Shown piece after piece: positions 6,695 to 15,916 of a stretch of 64,000 nucleotides of DNA. The stretch is from Hyphomicrobium_B sp001006785 (GTDB taxonomy: Bacteria; Pseudomonadota; Alphaproteobacteria; Rhizobiales; Hyphomicrobiaceae). The position numbers were made by a program, and so were the translations under genes. How positions within the stretch are numbered: position 1 is the stretch's first letter; every line of letters begins with the position of its first letter. The stretch covers positions 372,001-436,000 of the forward strand of contig NZ_CDHO01000002.1 in the NCBI RefSeq assembly GCF_001006785.1, written 5' to 3'. The notes beneath the pieces were generated by a model. The model did no database searches, was not told where the DNA came from, and was given only the letters and a program-made list of their open reading frames with translations.

Positions 6695-7912
6695 ATGGCT
6701 GTTCGCCGAGTGAATCCGGATCAACCCGCTGAGTTCGCTTTTTCAGCGGAGAACCTTGCGTGGGCGCAAGAGACAATCGCGAAGTATCCCTCGGGCAAGC
6801 AGGCATCCGCCATCATCCCGTTGTTGTGGCGCGCGCAGGAACAGTCGGGCGGATGGTTGCCTGAGCCTGCGATCCGCGCCGTCTGCGATCTTCTCGGAAT
6901 GGCCCACATCCGGGGCATGGAAGTCGCGACGTTCTACACGATGTTTCAGCTGTCGCCGGTCGGAACGAAAGCGCATGTGCAGGTCTGCGGTACGACGCCG
7001 TGCATGCTGCGTGGATCGCGCGATCTGATTTCGGTGTGCCAGCATCGCATTCACGAACATCCGCACACGCCCAATAGCGACGGCACGCTGTCGTGGGAAG
7101 AAGTCGAGTGCATCGGCGTCTGCGCCAACGCGCCGGTCGTTCAGATCGGCAAGGACACCTACGAAGATCTGACGGCGGAGCAATTCGAAAAAGTGCTCGA
7201 CGGCTTCATCGCCGGCAAGCCGCCGAAGCCGGGCTCGCAGACGGGACGCACTGCGTCCTGTCCCGCCGGTGGTCCGACGAGCCTTACGGATCAATCGCTG
7301 TACGATGGTTCGACGATCGACGCCTGGAGAAAGCGCTTCGAGGAAACGTCGGAAACGTCCGATAACGCCCAGGAGACGTCGCCGCCTTCGGCTCTCGCAT
7401 CGCCGACACACAAGGCCGCCGTCGCGGAAGGGACATCGCCGTCCTCTCCGGCCGGATCATCATCGGCGGCGGCGCCTGCAGTTCATCCCGCAGCGCTGGC
7501 TGCGATCGCGAACGCAGGCCTCGTCAAGGAACTCGAGGCGCGCGGCGGCGGCAAGGCGATGTCGGCCGGCGAACTCGATAAGATCAAGGCAGATATGCTG
7601 CGTGATCGTGCGATCGCAGCCGCGCAGGCCGCTCAAGACCCCGAACTGTTGAACCAGCCGCGCGGCGGCAAAGGCGACGACCTCTCGCTGATTTGGGGCG
7701 TTGCGGATAAGATGGTCGAAAAGCTGAATTCGATCGGCGTCTGGCACTTCGATCAGATCGCCAAATGGACGCCCGCGAACGTCGCCTGGTTCGAAAGCCG
7801 CCTCGACGGTTTCAAGGGTCGCGTGACGCGAGAGAAATGGATCGAGCAGGCACAAAAGCTCGCGTCGGGTTGGCGACCGGATTCGAAAGCCGGTGAAAGG
7901 CCGAAGGACTAG
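6695..7912 (+). CDS. nuoE: NADH-quinone oxidoreductase subunit E with C-terminal extension
   Basis: A 405-residue protein; the core NuoE of other bacteria is about 170-240. Residues 1-185 are the 24-kDa subunit with the [2Fe-2S] ligands C98 and C103 (VCGTTPCMLRGS) and C139 and C143 (ECIGVCANAP). A Ser/Ala/Pro-rich linker follows (about 190-325), then residues 328-393 form a helix-hairpin-helix-like domain (EKLNSIGVWHFDQIAKWTP and GFKGRVTREKWIEQAQKL). The same domain ends RpsB in this window. CAGGAGC lies 8 nt before ATG 6695. The subunit receives electrons from FMN through cluster N1a. Extended NuoE proteins are known from alphaproteobacteria; the role of the extra domain is not known to me. 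Confidence 0.95.
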   Translation: MAVRRVNPDQPAEFAFSAENLAWAQETIAKYPSGKQASAIIPLLWRAQEQSGGWLPEPAIRAVCDLLGMAHIRGMEVATFYTMFQLSPVGTKAHVQVCGTTPCMLRGSRDLISVCQHRIHEHPHTPNSDGTLSWEEVECIGVCANAPVVQIGKDTYEDLTAEQFEKVLDGFIAGKPPKPGSQTGRTASCPAGGPTSLTDQSLYDGSTIDAWRKRFEETSETSDNAQETSPPSALASPTHKAAVAEGTSPSSPAGSSSAAAPAVHPAALAAIANAGLVKELEARGGGKAMSAGELDKIKADMLRDRAIAAAQAAQDPELLNQPRGGKGDDLSLIWGVADKMVEKLNSIGVWHFDQIAKWTPANVAWFESRLDGFKGRVTREKWIEQAQKLASGWRPDSKAGERPKD

Positions 7913-7917
7913 CTCGC

Positions 7918-9204
7918 ATGCTTCATGACCGCGATCGCATCTTTCGAAATCTTTATGGCTTCCATGACGCGCGCCTCAAGGGCGCGATCAGCCGTGGCGC
8001 CTGGGATGGCACGAAGTTCTTCATCGACAAGGGTCACGACTACATCATCGACGAGGTGAAGAAGTCGGGCCTGCGCGGACGCGGCGGCGCTGGCTTCCCG
8101 ACGGGCCTCAAGTGGTCGTTCATGCCGAAGGCGGATCATCGCCCGAGCTATCTCGTCATCAACGCCGACGAGTCGGAGCCGGGGTCCTGCAAGGACCGCG
8201 AGATCATGCGGCACGATCCGCATCTTCTGATCGAGGGAGCGCTGCTCGCGGCCTTCGCGATGCGCGCCCACACGAGCTACATCTACGTGCGCGGCGAATA
8301 CATCCGTGAGCGCGAGGCGCTGCAACGTGCAATCGACGAAGCCTACGCGGCGAAGCTGATCGGCAAGAATAACGTCCACGGCTGGGACTTCGATCTCTAC
8401 GTTCATCACGGCGCCGGCGCCTACATCTGCGGTGAAGAAACCGCGATGCTCGAAAGCATCGAAGGCAAGAAGGGCCAGCCGCGTCTGAAGCCGCCGTTCC
8501 CCGCCAACGTCGGTCTTTACGGCGCTCCGACCACGATCAACAACGTCGAGAGCATCGCCGTCACGGGTGAAATTCTGCGCCGTGGCGCGAGCTGGTTCGC
8601 GGCGCTCGGCCTGCCGAACAACACCGGCACCAAGCTGTTCCAGATTTCCGGTCACGTCGAGCGGCCGTGCACCGTCGAAGAAGAGATGGGCATCCCGCTC
8701 AAGGAACTGATCGACAAGCACTGCGGCGGCATTCGCGGCGGCTGGGACAACCTGCTGGCGGTCATTCCCGGCGGATCGTCCGTGCGCTGCATCACCGCCG
8801 AGCAGGCGATGAACGTGACGATGGATTTCGATGCGCTCGGCAAGCTCGGCTCTGGCCTCGGCACCGCGGCGATCATCGTCATGGACAAGTCGACGGACAT
8901 CATCGGAGCCATCCGGCGCATCGCGTACTTCTATAAGCACGAGAGCTGCGGCCAGTGCACGCCGTGCCGCGAAGGCACCGGCTGGATGTGGCGCGTGCTC
9001 GAGCGCATGGAGCGCGGGCAGGCGGAAAAGCGCGAAATCGATCTTCTCTTTGACGTCACGAAGCAGATTGAAGGCCACACGATTTGTGCGCTGGGCGATG
9101 CGGCGGCTTGGCCGGTGCAGGGACTGATCAAGAATTTCCGTCCCGTCATCGAAGAGCGCATCGACCAGTATCAGGCGAAGCACGCGCGCGTGGCGGCGGA
9201 GTAG
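7918..9204 (+). CDS. nuoF: NADH-quinone oxidoreductase subunit F
   Basis: A 428-residue 51-kDa subunit that binds NADH, FMN and [4Fe-4S] cluster N3, the electron entry site of complex I. Visible motifs: GLRGRGGAGFPTGLKW (nucleotide-binding glycine loop), INADESEPGSCKDREI, GAGAYICGEETAMLESIEG, and the cluster cysteines in ESCGQCTPCREGT plus HTICALGDAAAWP. ATG 7918 follows the nuoE stop by 5 nt. Length and motifs are normal. Confidence 0.98.
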   Translation: MLHDRDRIFRNLYGFHDARLKGAISRGAWDGTKFFIDKGHDYIIDEVKKSGLRGRGGAGFPTGLKWSFMPKADHRPSYLVINADESEPGSCKDREIMRHDPHLLIEGALLAAFAMRAHTSYIYVRGEYIREREALQRAIDEAYAAKLIGKNNVHGWDFDLYVHHGAGAYICGEETAMLESIEGKKGQPRLKPPFPANVGLYGAPTTINNVESIAVTGEILRRGASWFAALGLPNNTGTKLFQISGHVERPCTVEEEMGIPLKELIDKHCGGIRGGWDNLLAVIPGGSSVRCITAEQAMNVTMDFDALGKLGSGLGTAAIIVMDKSTDIIGAIRRIAYFYKHESCGQCTPCREGTGWMWRVLERMERGQAEKREIDLLFDVTKQIEGHTICALGDAAAWPVQGLIKNFRPVIEERIDQYQAKHARVAAE

Positions 9205-9222
9205 GGTGGCGGACAACGAGCA

Positions 9223-11316
9223 ATGCCAAAGCAACTGATAGTCGACGGCAAGGCAATCGAGGTCGAAGACGGCACGACGCTGATGCACGCCTGCGAGATC
9301 GCCGGCGCCGTCATCCCGCGCTTCTGTTATCACGAGCGCCTGTCGATCGCCGGCAACTGCCGCATGTGCCTCGTCGAGGTGCAGGGCTCGCCGAAGCCGA
9401 TCGCATCCTGCGCTATGCTGGTCAACGATCTGCCGCCGAACAAGGACGGCTCTCCGAAGATCATCAGCACCACGTCGCCGCTGGTCAAGAAAGCGCGCGA
9501 AGGCGTGATGGAATTCCTGCTCATCAATCATCCGCTCGATTGCCCGATCTGCGATCAGGGCGGCGAGTGCGATCTGCAGGATCAGGCGATGGCGTTCGGC
9601 ATGGGCGGCTCGCGTTACCATGAGAACAAGCGCGCCGTCGAAGAGAAGCACATCGGTCCGCTGATCAAGACGATGATGACGCGCTGCATTCACTGCACGC
9701 GCTGCGTCCGTTACATGACCGAAGTCGCGGGCGTCGAAGAGCTTGGCCTCATCGGACGCGGCGAAGACGCGGAGATCACGACCTATCTCGAACGCGGGAT
9801 CATGTCGGAGATGAGCGCCAACGCCGTCGATCTCTGCCCCGTCGGCGCGCTGACGCATCGGCCGTGGGCGTTTTCCGCGCGGCCTTGGGAGATGGAATCG
9901 ACCGAGACGATCGACGCGATGGACGCCGTCGGCTCGGCAATTCGCGTCGACACGCGCGGCGGTGCCGTCATGCGTATCCTGCCGCGCAACAACGACGCCG
10001 TGAACGAAGAATGGATTTCGGACAAGACGCGCCACGTCGCGGATGGCTTGAAAATCCAGCGGCTCGACCAGCCGTACATCCGCAAGGGCGGACGGCTCCA
10101 GCCTGCGAGCTGGGATGAAGCGCTGGCGCTCGTCGCCGAGAAGCTCAAGGCGGCTTCGCCGGACAAGATCGGTGCGATTGCGGGCGACCTCGCGGCTGCG
10201 GAAGAAATGTTCGCGCTGAAGGATCTGCTGACGCGTTTCGGTGCCACCTCGATCGATTGCCGCCAGGCCGGAGACAAGCTCGATCCGAAGCTCGGCCGCG
10301 CCAGCTACGTTTTCAATTCTTCGATCGAAGGCATCGAACACGCCGACGCGATCCTGATCGTCGGGTCCAATCCGCGCCTCGAAGCGCCGGTGCTCAATGC
10401 GCGCATCCGCAAGCGCTGGCGGACGGCGTCGACGAAGATCGCGCTCATCGGCGCCAAGGCCGATCTTACATACCCATACGAGTATCTGGGCGCTGGCCCT
10501 GACACGCTCGCAGACGTCGCGAGCGGCAAGCACGCCTTTGCGGACGTTCTGAAATCGGCCGAGCGCCCGATGGTGATCGTCGGGCAGGGCGCGTTCGCGC
10601 GCGCCGATGGTCTCGCCGTGCTGTCGCAGGCGGCGCGCATCGTCACCGCCGTGTCGGCCGGCAAGGACGCGGCATGGAACGGCTTCAACGTCCTTCACAC
10701 CGCAGCGGGCCGCGTCGCCGGTCTCGATGTCGGCTTCGTGCCCGGCAAGGGCGGCAAGGATGCTGCCGGCATCCTCGGCGGCGGCATGGACTTCGTCTAT
10801 CTGCTTGGGGCCGACGAAAGCGATCTGTCGAAACTTGGAACCGCCTTCGTGGTTTACCAGGGTAGTCACGGCGATCGCGGCGCGGAGCGCGCTGAGGTCA
10901 TCCTTCCGGGCGCGGCCTACACGGAAAAAGGCGCGACCTACGTCAACACGGAAGGCCGCGTCCAGCAGACGACCAAGGCGGCGTTCTCGCCGGGAAGCGC
11001 CAAGGAAGACTGGACCATCCTGCGCGCGCTGTCTGCGCGTGCGGGCAAGACATTGCCTTACGACACATTGAAAGACCTGCGCGCCGCCATGTACAAGGCC
11101 GCACCGCAGCTTGCCGAGATCGATGCGGTCGAAACCCGTGCGGTGTCGGGCCTTGAAACGCTCGCAAAGCTTTCCGGGCAGCCGACGGCGACGGCCTTCG
11201 CATCGGCGATTGAAGATTTCTATCTAACCAACGCGGTCGCGCGGGCTTCGGCTGTCATGGCCGGAATGAGTGCGCTTCGAAGCGCCCGCGACCAGAGGCT
11301 CAGCGCGGCGGAATAG
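9223..11316 (+). CDS. nuoG: NADH-quinone oxidoreductase subunit G
   Basis: A 697-residue 75-kDa subunit. The N-terminal ferredoxin-like domain has the [2Fe-2S] cysteines in ACEIAG, RFCYHE and GNCRMCLVEV; next come the His-Cys3 cluster region (HPLDCPICDQGGECDLQDQ) and the [4Fe-4S] site RCIHCTRCVRYMTE with DLCPVGALTHRP. The C-terminal two-thirds is the molybdopterin-oxidoreductase-like domain, catalytically inert in complex I. Length matches other alphaproteobacterial NuoG. It starts 18 nt after nuoF. Confidence 0.97.
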   Translation: MPKQLIVDGKAIEVEDGTTLMHACEIAGAVIPRFCYHERLSIAGNCRMCLVEVQGSPKPIASCAMLVNDLPPNKDGSPKIISTTSPLVKKAREGVMEFLLINHPLDCPICDQGGECDLQDQAMAFGMGGSRYHENKRAVEEKHIGPLIKTMMTRCIHCTRCVRYMTEVAGVEELGLIGRGEDAEITTYLERGIMSEMSANAVDLCPVGALTHRPWAFSARPWEMESTETIDAMDAVGSAIRVDTRGGAVMRILPRNNDAVNEEWISDKTRHVADGLKIQRLDQPYIRKGGRLQPASWDEALALVAEKLKAASPDKIGAIAGDLAAAEEMFALKDLLTRFGATSIDCRQAGDKLDPKLGRASYVFNSSIEGIEHADAILIVGSNPRLEAPVLNARIRKRWRTASTKIALIGAKADLTYPYEYLGAGPDTLADVASGKHAFADVLKSAERPMVIVGQGAFARADGLAVLSQAARIVTAVSAGKDAAWNGFNVLHTAAGRVAGLDVGFVPGKGGKDAAGILGGGMDFVYLLGADESDLSKLGTAFVVYQGSHGDRGAERAEVILPGAAYTEKGATYVNTEGRVQQTTKAAFSPGSAKEDWTILRALSARAGKTLPYDTLKDLRAAMYKAAPQLAEIDAVETRAVSGLETLAKLSGQPTATAFASAIEDFYLTNAVARASAVMAGMSALRSARDQRLSAAE

Positions 11317-11321
11317 GAACG

Positions 11322-12392
11322 ATGCTCGAGACCCTGCAAACATTCATGACCGACTACGGCTGGAACCTGCTGATCCTCCTCGTGGGATCGCTGGCCGTGC
11401 TTGTCGGCCTTTTGGTCATCATCGCTTTTCTGCTGCTGTTCGACCGCAAGGTCTGGGCCGCCGTGCAGATGCGCCGCGGTCCGAACGTCGTCGGGCCGTT
11501 CGGCTTGTTCCAGTCGTTCGCCGACCTTTTGAAATTCGTCTTCAAGGAGCCGGTGATCCCGGCCGGCGCCGATAAGGCCGTTTTCCTGCTCGCGCCGCTC
11601 GCGACCGCCATGTTCGCGCTGTCGGCCTGGGCCGTCATTCCGCTCGACCAGAACATCTGGGGTAAGTGGGTGATCTCCGACATGAACGTCGGAATTCTCT
11701 ATCTGCTCGCGATCTCATCGCTCGGCGTCTACGGCATCATCATGGGCGGCTGGGCGTCGAACTCGAAATATCCGTTCATGGGCAGCCTCCGGTCTGCGGC
11801 GCAGATGGTGTCCTATGAAGTCTCGATCGGCTTCGTCATCATTTGCGTGTTGCTGTGCGTCGGCTCGCTCAACATGACCGACATCGTCAATGCACAGCGC
11901 GCCGGCCTTGGGACGCGCGCCGGCCTGACCAACTCCTTCCTCGACTGGTACTGGCTGCCGCTGTTTCCGATGTTCATCGTGTTCTTCATCTCGGCGCTCG
12001 CCGAAACGAACCGCACGCCGTTCGACTTGGTCGAAGCGGAATCGGAACTCGTCGCGGGCTTCATGGTCGAATATTCCTCGACCCCGTATCTGCTCTATAT
12101 GCTGGGCGAGTACGTCGCGATCGTCACGATGTGCGCGCTGACGACGATCCTGTTCCTCGGAGGCTGGCTGCCGCCGCTCGACATCTGGCCGCTGAACGCG
12201 ATCCCGGGCTTCTTCTGGTTCCTGGCCAAGGTCGTCTTCGTGTTCTTCATGTTCGCGATGATGAAGGCGCTGCTGCCGCGCTATCGCTACGATCAGCTGA
12301 TGCGCCTCGGCTGGAAGGTGTTTCTGCCGCTGTCACTGTTCATGGTCGTGGTCACGGCCGCAGTGCTCAGGTTCGGAGGATTTCTGTCATGA
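11322..12392 (+). CDS. nuoH: NADH-quinone oxidoreductase subunit H
   Basis: A 356-residue membrane subunit with eight predicted membrane segments that forms the quinone-channel junction between the arms. Signature regions: FDRKVWAAVQMRRGPNVVG, GPFGLFQSFADLLKFVFKEP, AETNRTPFDLVEAESELVAG and FNVEYSS-like FMVEYSSTPYLLYMLGEY. ATG 11322 follows nuoG by 5 nt with AGGAACG upstream. Its last codon overlaps the nuoI start (ATGA). Confidence 0.97.
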   Translation: MLETLQTFMTDYGWNLLILLVGSLAVLVGLLVIIAFLLLFDRKVWAAVQMRRGPNVVGPFGLFQSFADLLKFVFKEPVIPAGADKAVFLLAPLATAMFALSAWAVIPLDQNIWGKWVISDMNVGILYLLAISSLGVYGIIMGGWASNSKYPFMGSLRSAAQMVSYEVSIGFVIICVLLCVGSLNMTDIVNAQRAGLGTRAGLTNSFLDWYWLPLFPMFIVFFISALAETNRTPFDLVEAESELVAGFMVEYSSTPYLLYMLGEYVAIVTMCALTTILFLGGWLPPLDIWPLNAIPGFFWFLAKVVFVFFMFAMMKALLPRYRYDQLMRLGWKVFLPLSLFMVVVTAAVLRFGGFLS

Positions 12393-12877
12393 GCGTCGCT
12401 CGCGCTGCAAAGTCGCTGTTCCTGACGGAAATCGTCGTGGCGTTCGTGCTGACGCTCCGCTATTTCTTCGCGCCGAAGAAAACGCTGAACTACCCATTTG
12501 AAAAAGGCCCGCTGTCGCCGCGCTTCCGTGGCGAGCACGCGCTCCGTCGCTATCCCAATGGCGAAGAGCGCTGCATCGCCTGCAAGCTCTGCGAAGCGAT
12601 CTGCCCGGCGCAGGCGATCACCATCGAGGCCGGTCCGCGCCGCAACGATGGCACGCGCCGCACCACGCGTTACGACATCGACATGACGAAATGCATCTAT
12701 TGCGGGCTGTGCCAGGAGGCTTGCCCCGTGGACGCCATCGTCGAGGGGCCGAATTTCGAGTTCGCGACGGAAACGCGCGAAGAGCTTTTCTACGATAAGG
12801 AGCGATTGCTCTCGAACGGCGATCGCTGGGAACGTGAGATCGCGAAGAACATCGCGCTCGACGCGAAGTATCGCTAA
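12389..12877 (+). CDS. nuoI: NADH-quinone oxidoreductase subunit I
   Basis: A 162-residue 8Fe ferredoxin subunit carrying clusters N6a and N6b between NuoG and NuoB. The two four-cysteine motifs are RCIACKLCEAICPAQAITIE and KCIYCGLCQEACPVDAIVEG. The start ATG 12389 shares 4 nt with the end of nuoH and has GGAGGA about 8 nt upstream (12375-12380). The reading frame extends further upstream through nuoH, but that part is a shadow. Confidence 0.97.
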   Translation: MSVARAAKSLFLTEIVVAFVLTLRYFFAPKKTLNYPFEKGPLSPRFRGEHALRRYPNGEERCIACKLCEAICPAQAITIEAGPRRNDGTRRTTRYDIDMTKCIYCGLCQEACPVDAIVEGPNFEFATETREELFYDKERLLSNGDRWEREIAKNIALDAKYR

Positions 12878-12915
12878 ATCGCCCATCCGACGGGATAACA
12901 GGAAGAACGAGAACG

Positions 12916-13566
12916 ATGGCGGAGGCAGGTTTCTTCTATCTCTTTGCGGTGTTGGCGGTCGCGTCCGGCGCGATGGTCATCCTCGCCAGAAATCCCGTGC
13001 ACGCGGTGCTGTTCCTCGTCCTGGCGTTTTTCAACGCCGCCGGACTTTTCCTGCTGCTCGGCGCTGAATTCCTCGCGATGCTCCTCGTCATCGTCTACGT
13101 CGGGGCCGTGTCGGTGATCTTCCTGTTCGTCGTCATGATGCTCGACGTCGACTTCGCCGAGCTGAAAGCGGGCTTCATCAAGAACGCCAAGGTCGGCGCC
13201 ATCGTCGGCGGTGTCGTGCTCGCCGAACTCGTCGCCCTCTTCAGCTTCCGCGGTTTCAACGTCGCGCCGACCGTCAATGTCACGGCGCCGATGCCGGCGG
13301 CGGGATCGACGCTCACCAACACCGCGGCGCTCGGGCAGATCCTTTATACGAAGTACGTCTACCTGTTTCAGGCGTCGGGCATGATCCTGCTGGTCGCGAT
13401 GATCGGCGCTATCGTGCTGACCTTGAAGCACCGCACCAACGTCAAGCGCCAGTCGATCGCAGCCCAGGTGTCGCGCGATCCGGCCAAGACGCTCGAGGTC
13501 GTGAAAGTTCCAACCGGCGGATCGGTCGTCCCCGCCGCGAGCAAGCGCGCGGAGGCTGTGGAATGA
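12916..13566 (+). CDS. nuoJ: NADH-quinone oxidoreductase subunit J
   Basis: A 216-residue membrane subunit with five predicted membrane segments; it includes ARNPVHAVLFLVLAFFNAAG, LGAEFLAMLLVIVYVGAVSV and the helix VIFLFVVMMLDVDF, whose pi-bulge region is known to matter for coupling. The C-terminal 45 residues are a polar extension (VKVPTGGSVVPAASKRAEAV) found in alphaproteobacterial members. It overlaps nuoK by 4 nt. Confidence 0.95.
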   Translation: MAEAGFFYLFAVLAVASGAMVILARNPVHAVLFLVLAFFNAAGLFLLLGAEFLAMLLVIVYVGAVSVIFLFVVMMLDVDFAELKAGFIKNAKVGAIVGGVVLAELVALFSFRGFNVAPTVNVTAPMPAAGSTLTNTAALGQILYTKYVYLFQASGMILLVAMIGAIVLTLKHRTNVKRQSIAAQVSRDPAKTLEVVKVPTGGSVVPAASKRAEAVE

Positions 13567-13871
13567 CCATCGGACTCGGACATTACCTGACGGTCGCCGC
13601 CTGCCTGTTCACGCTCGGCGTCTTCGGCATCTTCATCAACCGCAAGAACGTCATCGTCATCCTGATGTCGATCGAGCTGATCCTGCTCGCCGTGAACATC
13701 AATCTGGTCGCGTTCTCGCATTTCAACGCCGATCTCGTCGGCCAGGTGTTCGCGCTGTTCGTGCTGACGGTCGCCGCCGCTGAATCCGCGATCGGCCTCG
13801 CTATCATCGTTGTCTACTATCGCAATCGGGGTTCGATCGCGGTCGAAGACGTCAACATGATGAAGGGGTGA
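13563..13871 (+). CDS. nuoK: NADH-quinone oxidoreductase subunit K
   Basis: A 102-residue membrane subunit with three membrane segments. It has the two conserved membrane glutamates of the MrpC-like proton pathway, in ILMSIELILLAVNINLVAFS and LTVAAAESAIGLAIIVVYYR. It starts within the nuoJ stop (ATGA overlap), a sign of translational coupling. Confidence 0.97.
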   Translation: MTIGLGHYLTVAACLFTLGVFGIFINRKNVIVILMSIELILLAVNINLVAFSHFNADLVGQVFALFVLTVAAAESAIGLAIIVVYYRNRGSIAVEDVNMMKG

Positions 13872-13957
13872 GACGTGATCGGGTTCTGGCAACGACACGT
13901 GTCGTACGCTCTCGCCACGAACGAGGGGCATGACGGGAATAGGGGGATTGTTTCCGC

Positions 13958-15916
13958 ATGATCTACGCGACGATTGTTCTGCTGCCGCTTGCCGGCGCGC
14001 TTATCGCTGGCCTCTTCGGTCGCATCATCGGAGACCGTCCGAGCGAAGTCATCACGACGGCGCTGCTGATCATTGCGGCGGCGCTCTCCTGGGTGACGTT
14101 CTTTCAGGTCGCGCTCGGACATGAGACGCACACCGTCACGCTGTTCCGCTGGATCACGTCGGGCGAACTCGATACCTCCTGGGCGCTGAAGATCGACACG
14201 CTGACTGCGGTCATGCTCGTCGTCGTCACGACGGTGTCCTCGCTCGTTCACCTCTATTCCATCGGCTACATGCACGAGGACGACTCGCGCCCGCGCTTCT
14301 TCGCGTATCTGTCGCTGTTCACGTTCGCTATGTTGATGCTGGTGACGAGCAACAACCTCGTCCAGATGTTCTTCGGATGGGAAGGCGTCGGCCTCGCATC
14401 GTATCTGCTCATCGGCTTCTGGTATAAAAAGCCGTCGGCCAACGCTGCTGCCATCAAGGCGTTCGTCGTCAACCGCGTCGGTGACTTCGGCTTCGCGCTC
14501 GGCATCTTCGGACTGTTCTACGTTTTCCGCACCGTCAACCTCGATGCCATCTTTGCCGCCGTGCCCACCGCCGTCGGCAAGACTTTCGTCTTCGCCGGAT
14601 ACGAAGTCGACATCCTGACGACGCTCTCGCTGCTGCTCTTCATGGGCGCGATGGGCAAGTCGGCGCAGTTCCTGCTGCACACCTGGCTTCCGGACGCGAT
14701 GGAAGGCCCGACGCCGGTCTCGGCGCTGATCCATGCCGCGACGATGGTCACCGCCGGCGTGTTCATGGTCGCGCGGCTGTCGCCGATTTTCGAACTGGCG
14801 CCCGAGGCGCTGAAATTCGTGACGCTGATCGGCGCCATTACGGCGTTCTTCGCGGCGACCGTCGGTCTCGTCCAGAACGACATCAAGCGCGTCGTCGCCT
14901 ATTCGACGTGCTCTCAGCTCGGCTACATGTTCGTCGCCTGCGGGATCGGCGCTTACGGCGTCGCGATCTTCCACCTCTTTACGCACGCGTTCTTCAAGGC
15001 GCTTCTGTTCCTCGGCTCGGGCTCGGTCATCCACGCCATGCATCACGAGCAGGACATGCGGATGATGGGCGGCCTGCGCAAGAAGATCCCGTGGACGTTC
15101 GCGGCCATGCTGATCGGCACGCTGGCGATCACCGGCGTAGGCATCCCGCATCTGACGGGCTTCGCTGGCTTCTATTCCAAGGACGCGATCATCGAGGCAG
15201 CGTACGCGGCTCAGACGCCGAACAACTACGCCTTCTGGCTTCTCGTCGTCGGTGCGCTGATGACGTCGTTCTACTCGTGGCGTCTCATCTTCATGACGTT
15301 CTACGGAAAGACCCGCGCCGATCATCACACCTACGATCACGCGCACGAAAGCCCGTGGACGATGATGCTGCCGCTCGCCGTGTTGTCGGCCGGCGCGATC
15401 TTCGCCGGCGTCGTGTTCTCCGGCTACTTCATCGGACATCACGAGAATGAGTTCTGGGGCGCGGCGCTCTTCCGTTCCGAGACGAACCACATCTTGCACG
15501 AAATGCATGATGTGCCGGGATGGGTGCCTTACTCGTCGCTCATCGCGATGCTGATCGGCTTCGGCATTGCCTGGGTCTATTACATCGGCGCGCCCTGGTT
15601 GCCCGCAGCGACGGCGCGGGCATTCAAGCCGCTGTATCTCTTCCTGCTCAACAAGTGGTACTTCGACGAGCTGTACAATCTGATCTTCGTGCGCCCGGCG
15701 TTCGCGATCGGACGCCTGCTCTGGAAAGGCGGCGACGGCGCGATCATCGATGGCGCGATCGACGGGACGGCGGCTGGTGTCGGACGCGTCACCGAACGGG
15801 TCGTCCGTCTACAGACCGGATACCTCTACCACTATGCTTTCGCGATGCTGCTGGGAGTGGCGGCGCTCATGACCTGGCTCACCTACAACGGGCTTTTCGC
15901 CGGGGTGTTTAAATGA
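13958..15916 (+). CDS. nuoL: NADH-quinone oxidoreductase subunit L
   Basis: A 652-residue antiporter-like proton-pumping subunit at the far end of the membrane arm, with the long lateral helix in its C-terminal part. Typical motifs: SIGYMHEDDSRPRFFAYLSL, FFGWEGVGLASYLLIGFWY, MGKSAQFLLHTWLPDAMEGP and VSALIHAATMVTAGVFMVAR. It begins 86 nt after nuoK with AGGGGG upstream of ATG 13958, and ends overlapping nuoM by 4 nt. Confidence 0.97.
   Translation: MIYATIVLLPLAGALIAGLFGRIIGDRPSEVITTALLIIAAALSWVTFFQVALGHETHTVTLFRWITSGELDTSWALKIDTLTAVMLVVVTTVSSLVHLYSIGYMHEDDSRPRFFAYLSLFTFAMLMLVTSNNLVQMFFGWEGVGLASYLLIGFWYKKPSANAAAIKAFVVNRVGDFGFALGIFGLFYVFRTVNLDAIFAAVPTAVGKTFVFAGYEVDILTTLSLLLFMGAMGKSAQFLLHTWLPDAMEGPTPVSALIHAATMVTAGVFMVARLSPIFELAPEALKFVTLIGAITAFFAATVGLVQNDIKRVVAYSTCSQLGYMFVACGIGAYGVAIFHLFTHAFFKALLFLGSGSVIHAMHHEQDMRMMGGLRKKIPWTFAAMLIGTLAITGVGIPHLTGFAGFYSKDAIIEAAYAAQTPNNYAFWLLVVGALMTSFYSWRLIFMTFYGKTRADHHTYDHAHESPWTMMLPLAVLSAGAIFAGVVFSGYFIGHHENEFWGAALFRSETNHILHEMHDVPGWVPYSSLIAMLIGFGIAWVYYIGAPWLPAATARAFKPLYLFLLNKWYFDELYNLIFVRPAFAIGRLLWKGGDGAIIDGAIDGTAAGVGRVTERVVRLQTGYLYHYAFAMLLGVAALMTWLTYNGLFAGVFK

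Noticed and set aside
7909..10869. A 986-codon minus-strand open frame opposite nuoF-nuoG
   Set aside because: It is fully antisense to two clear complex I genes; long antisense frames arise from GC-rich codon bias. Its translation is Arg/Asp/His-rich without motifs.
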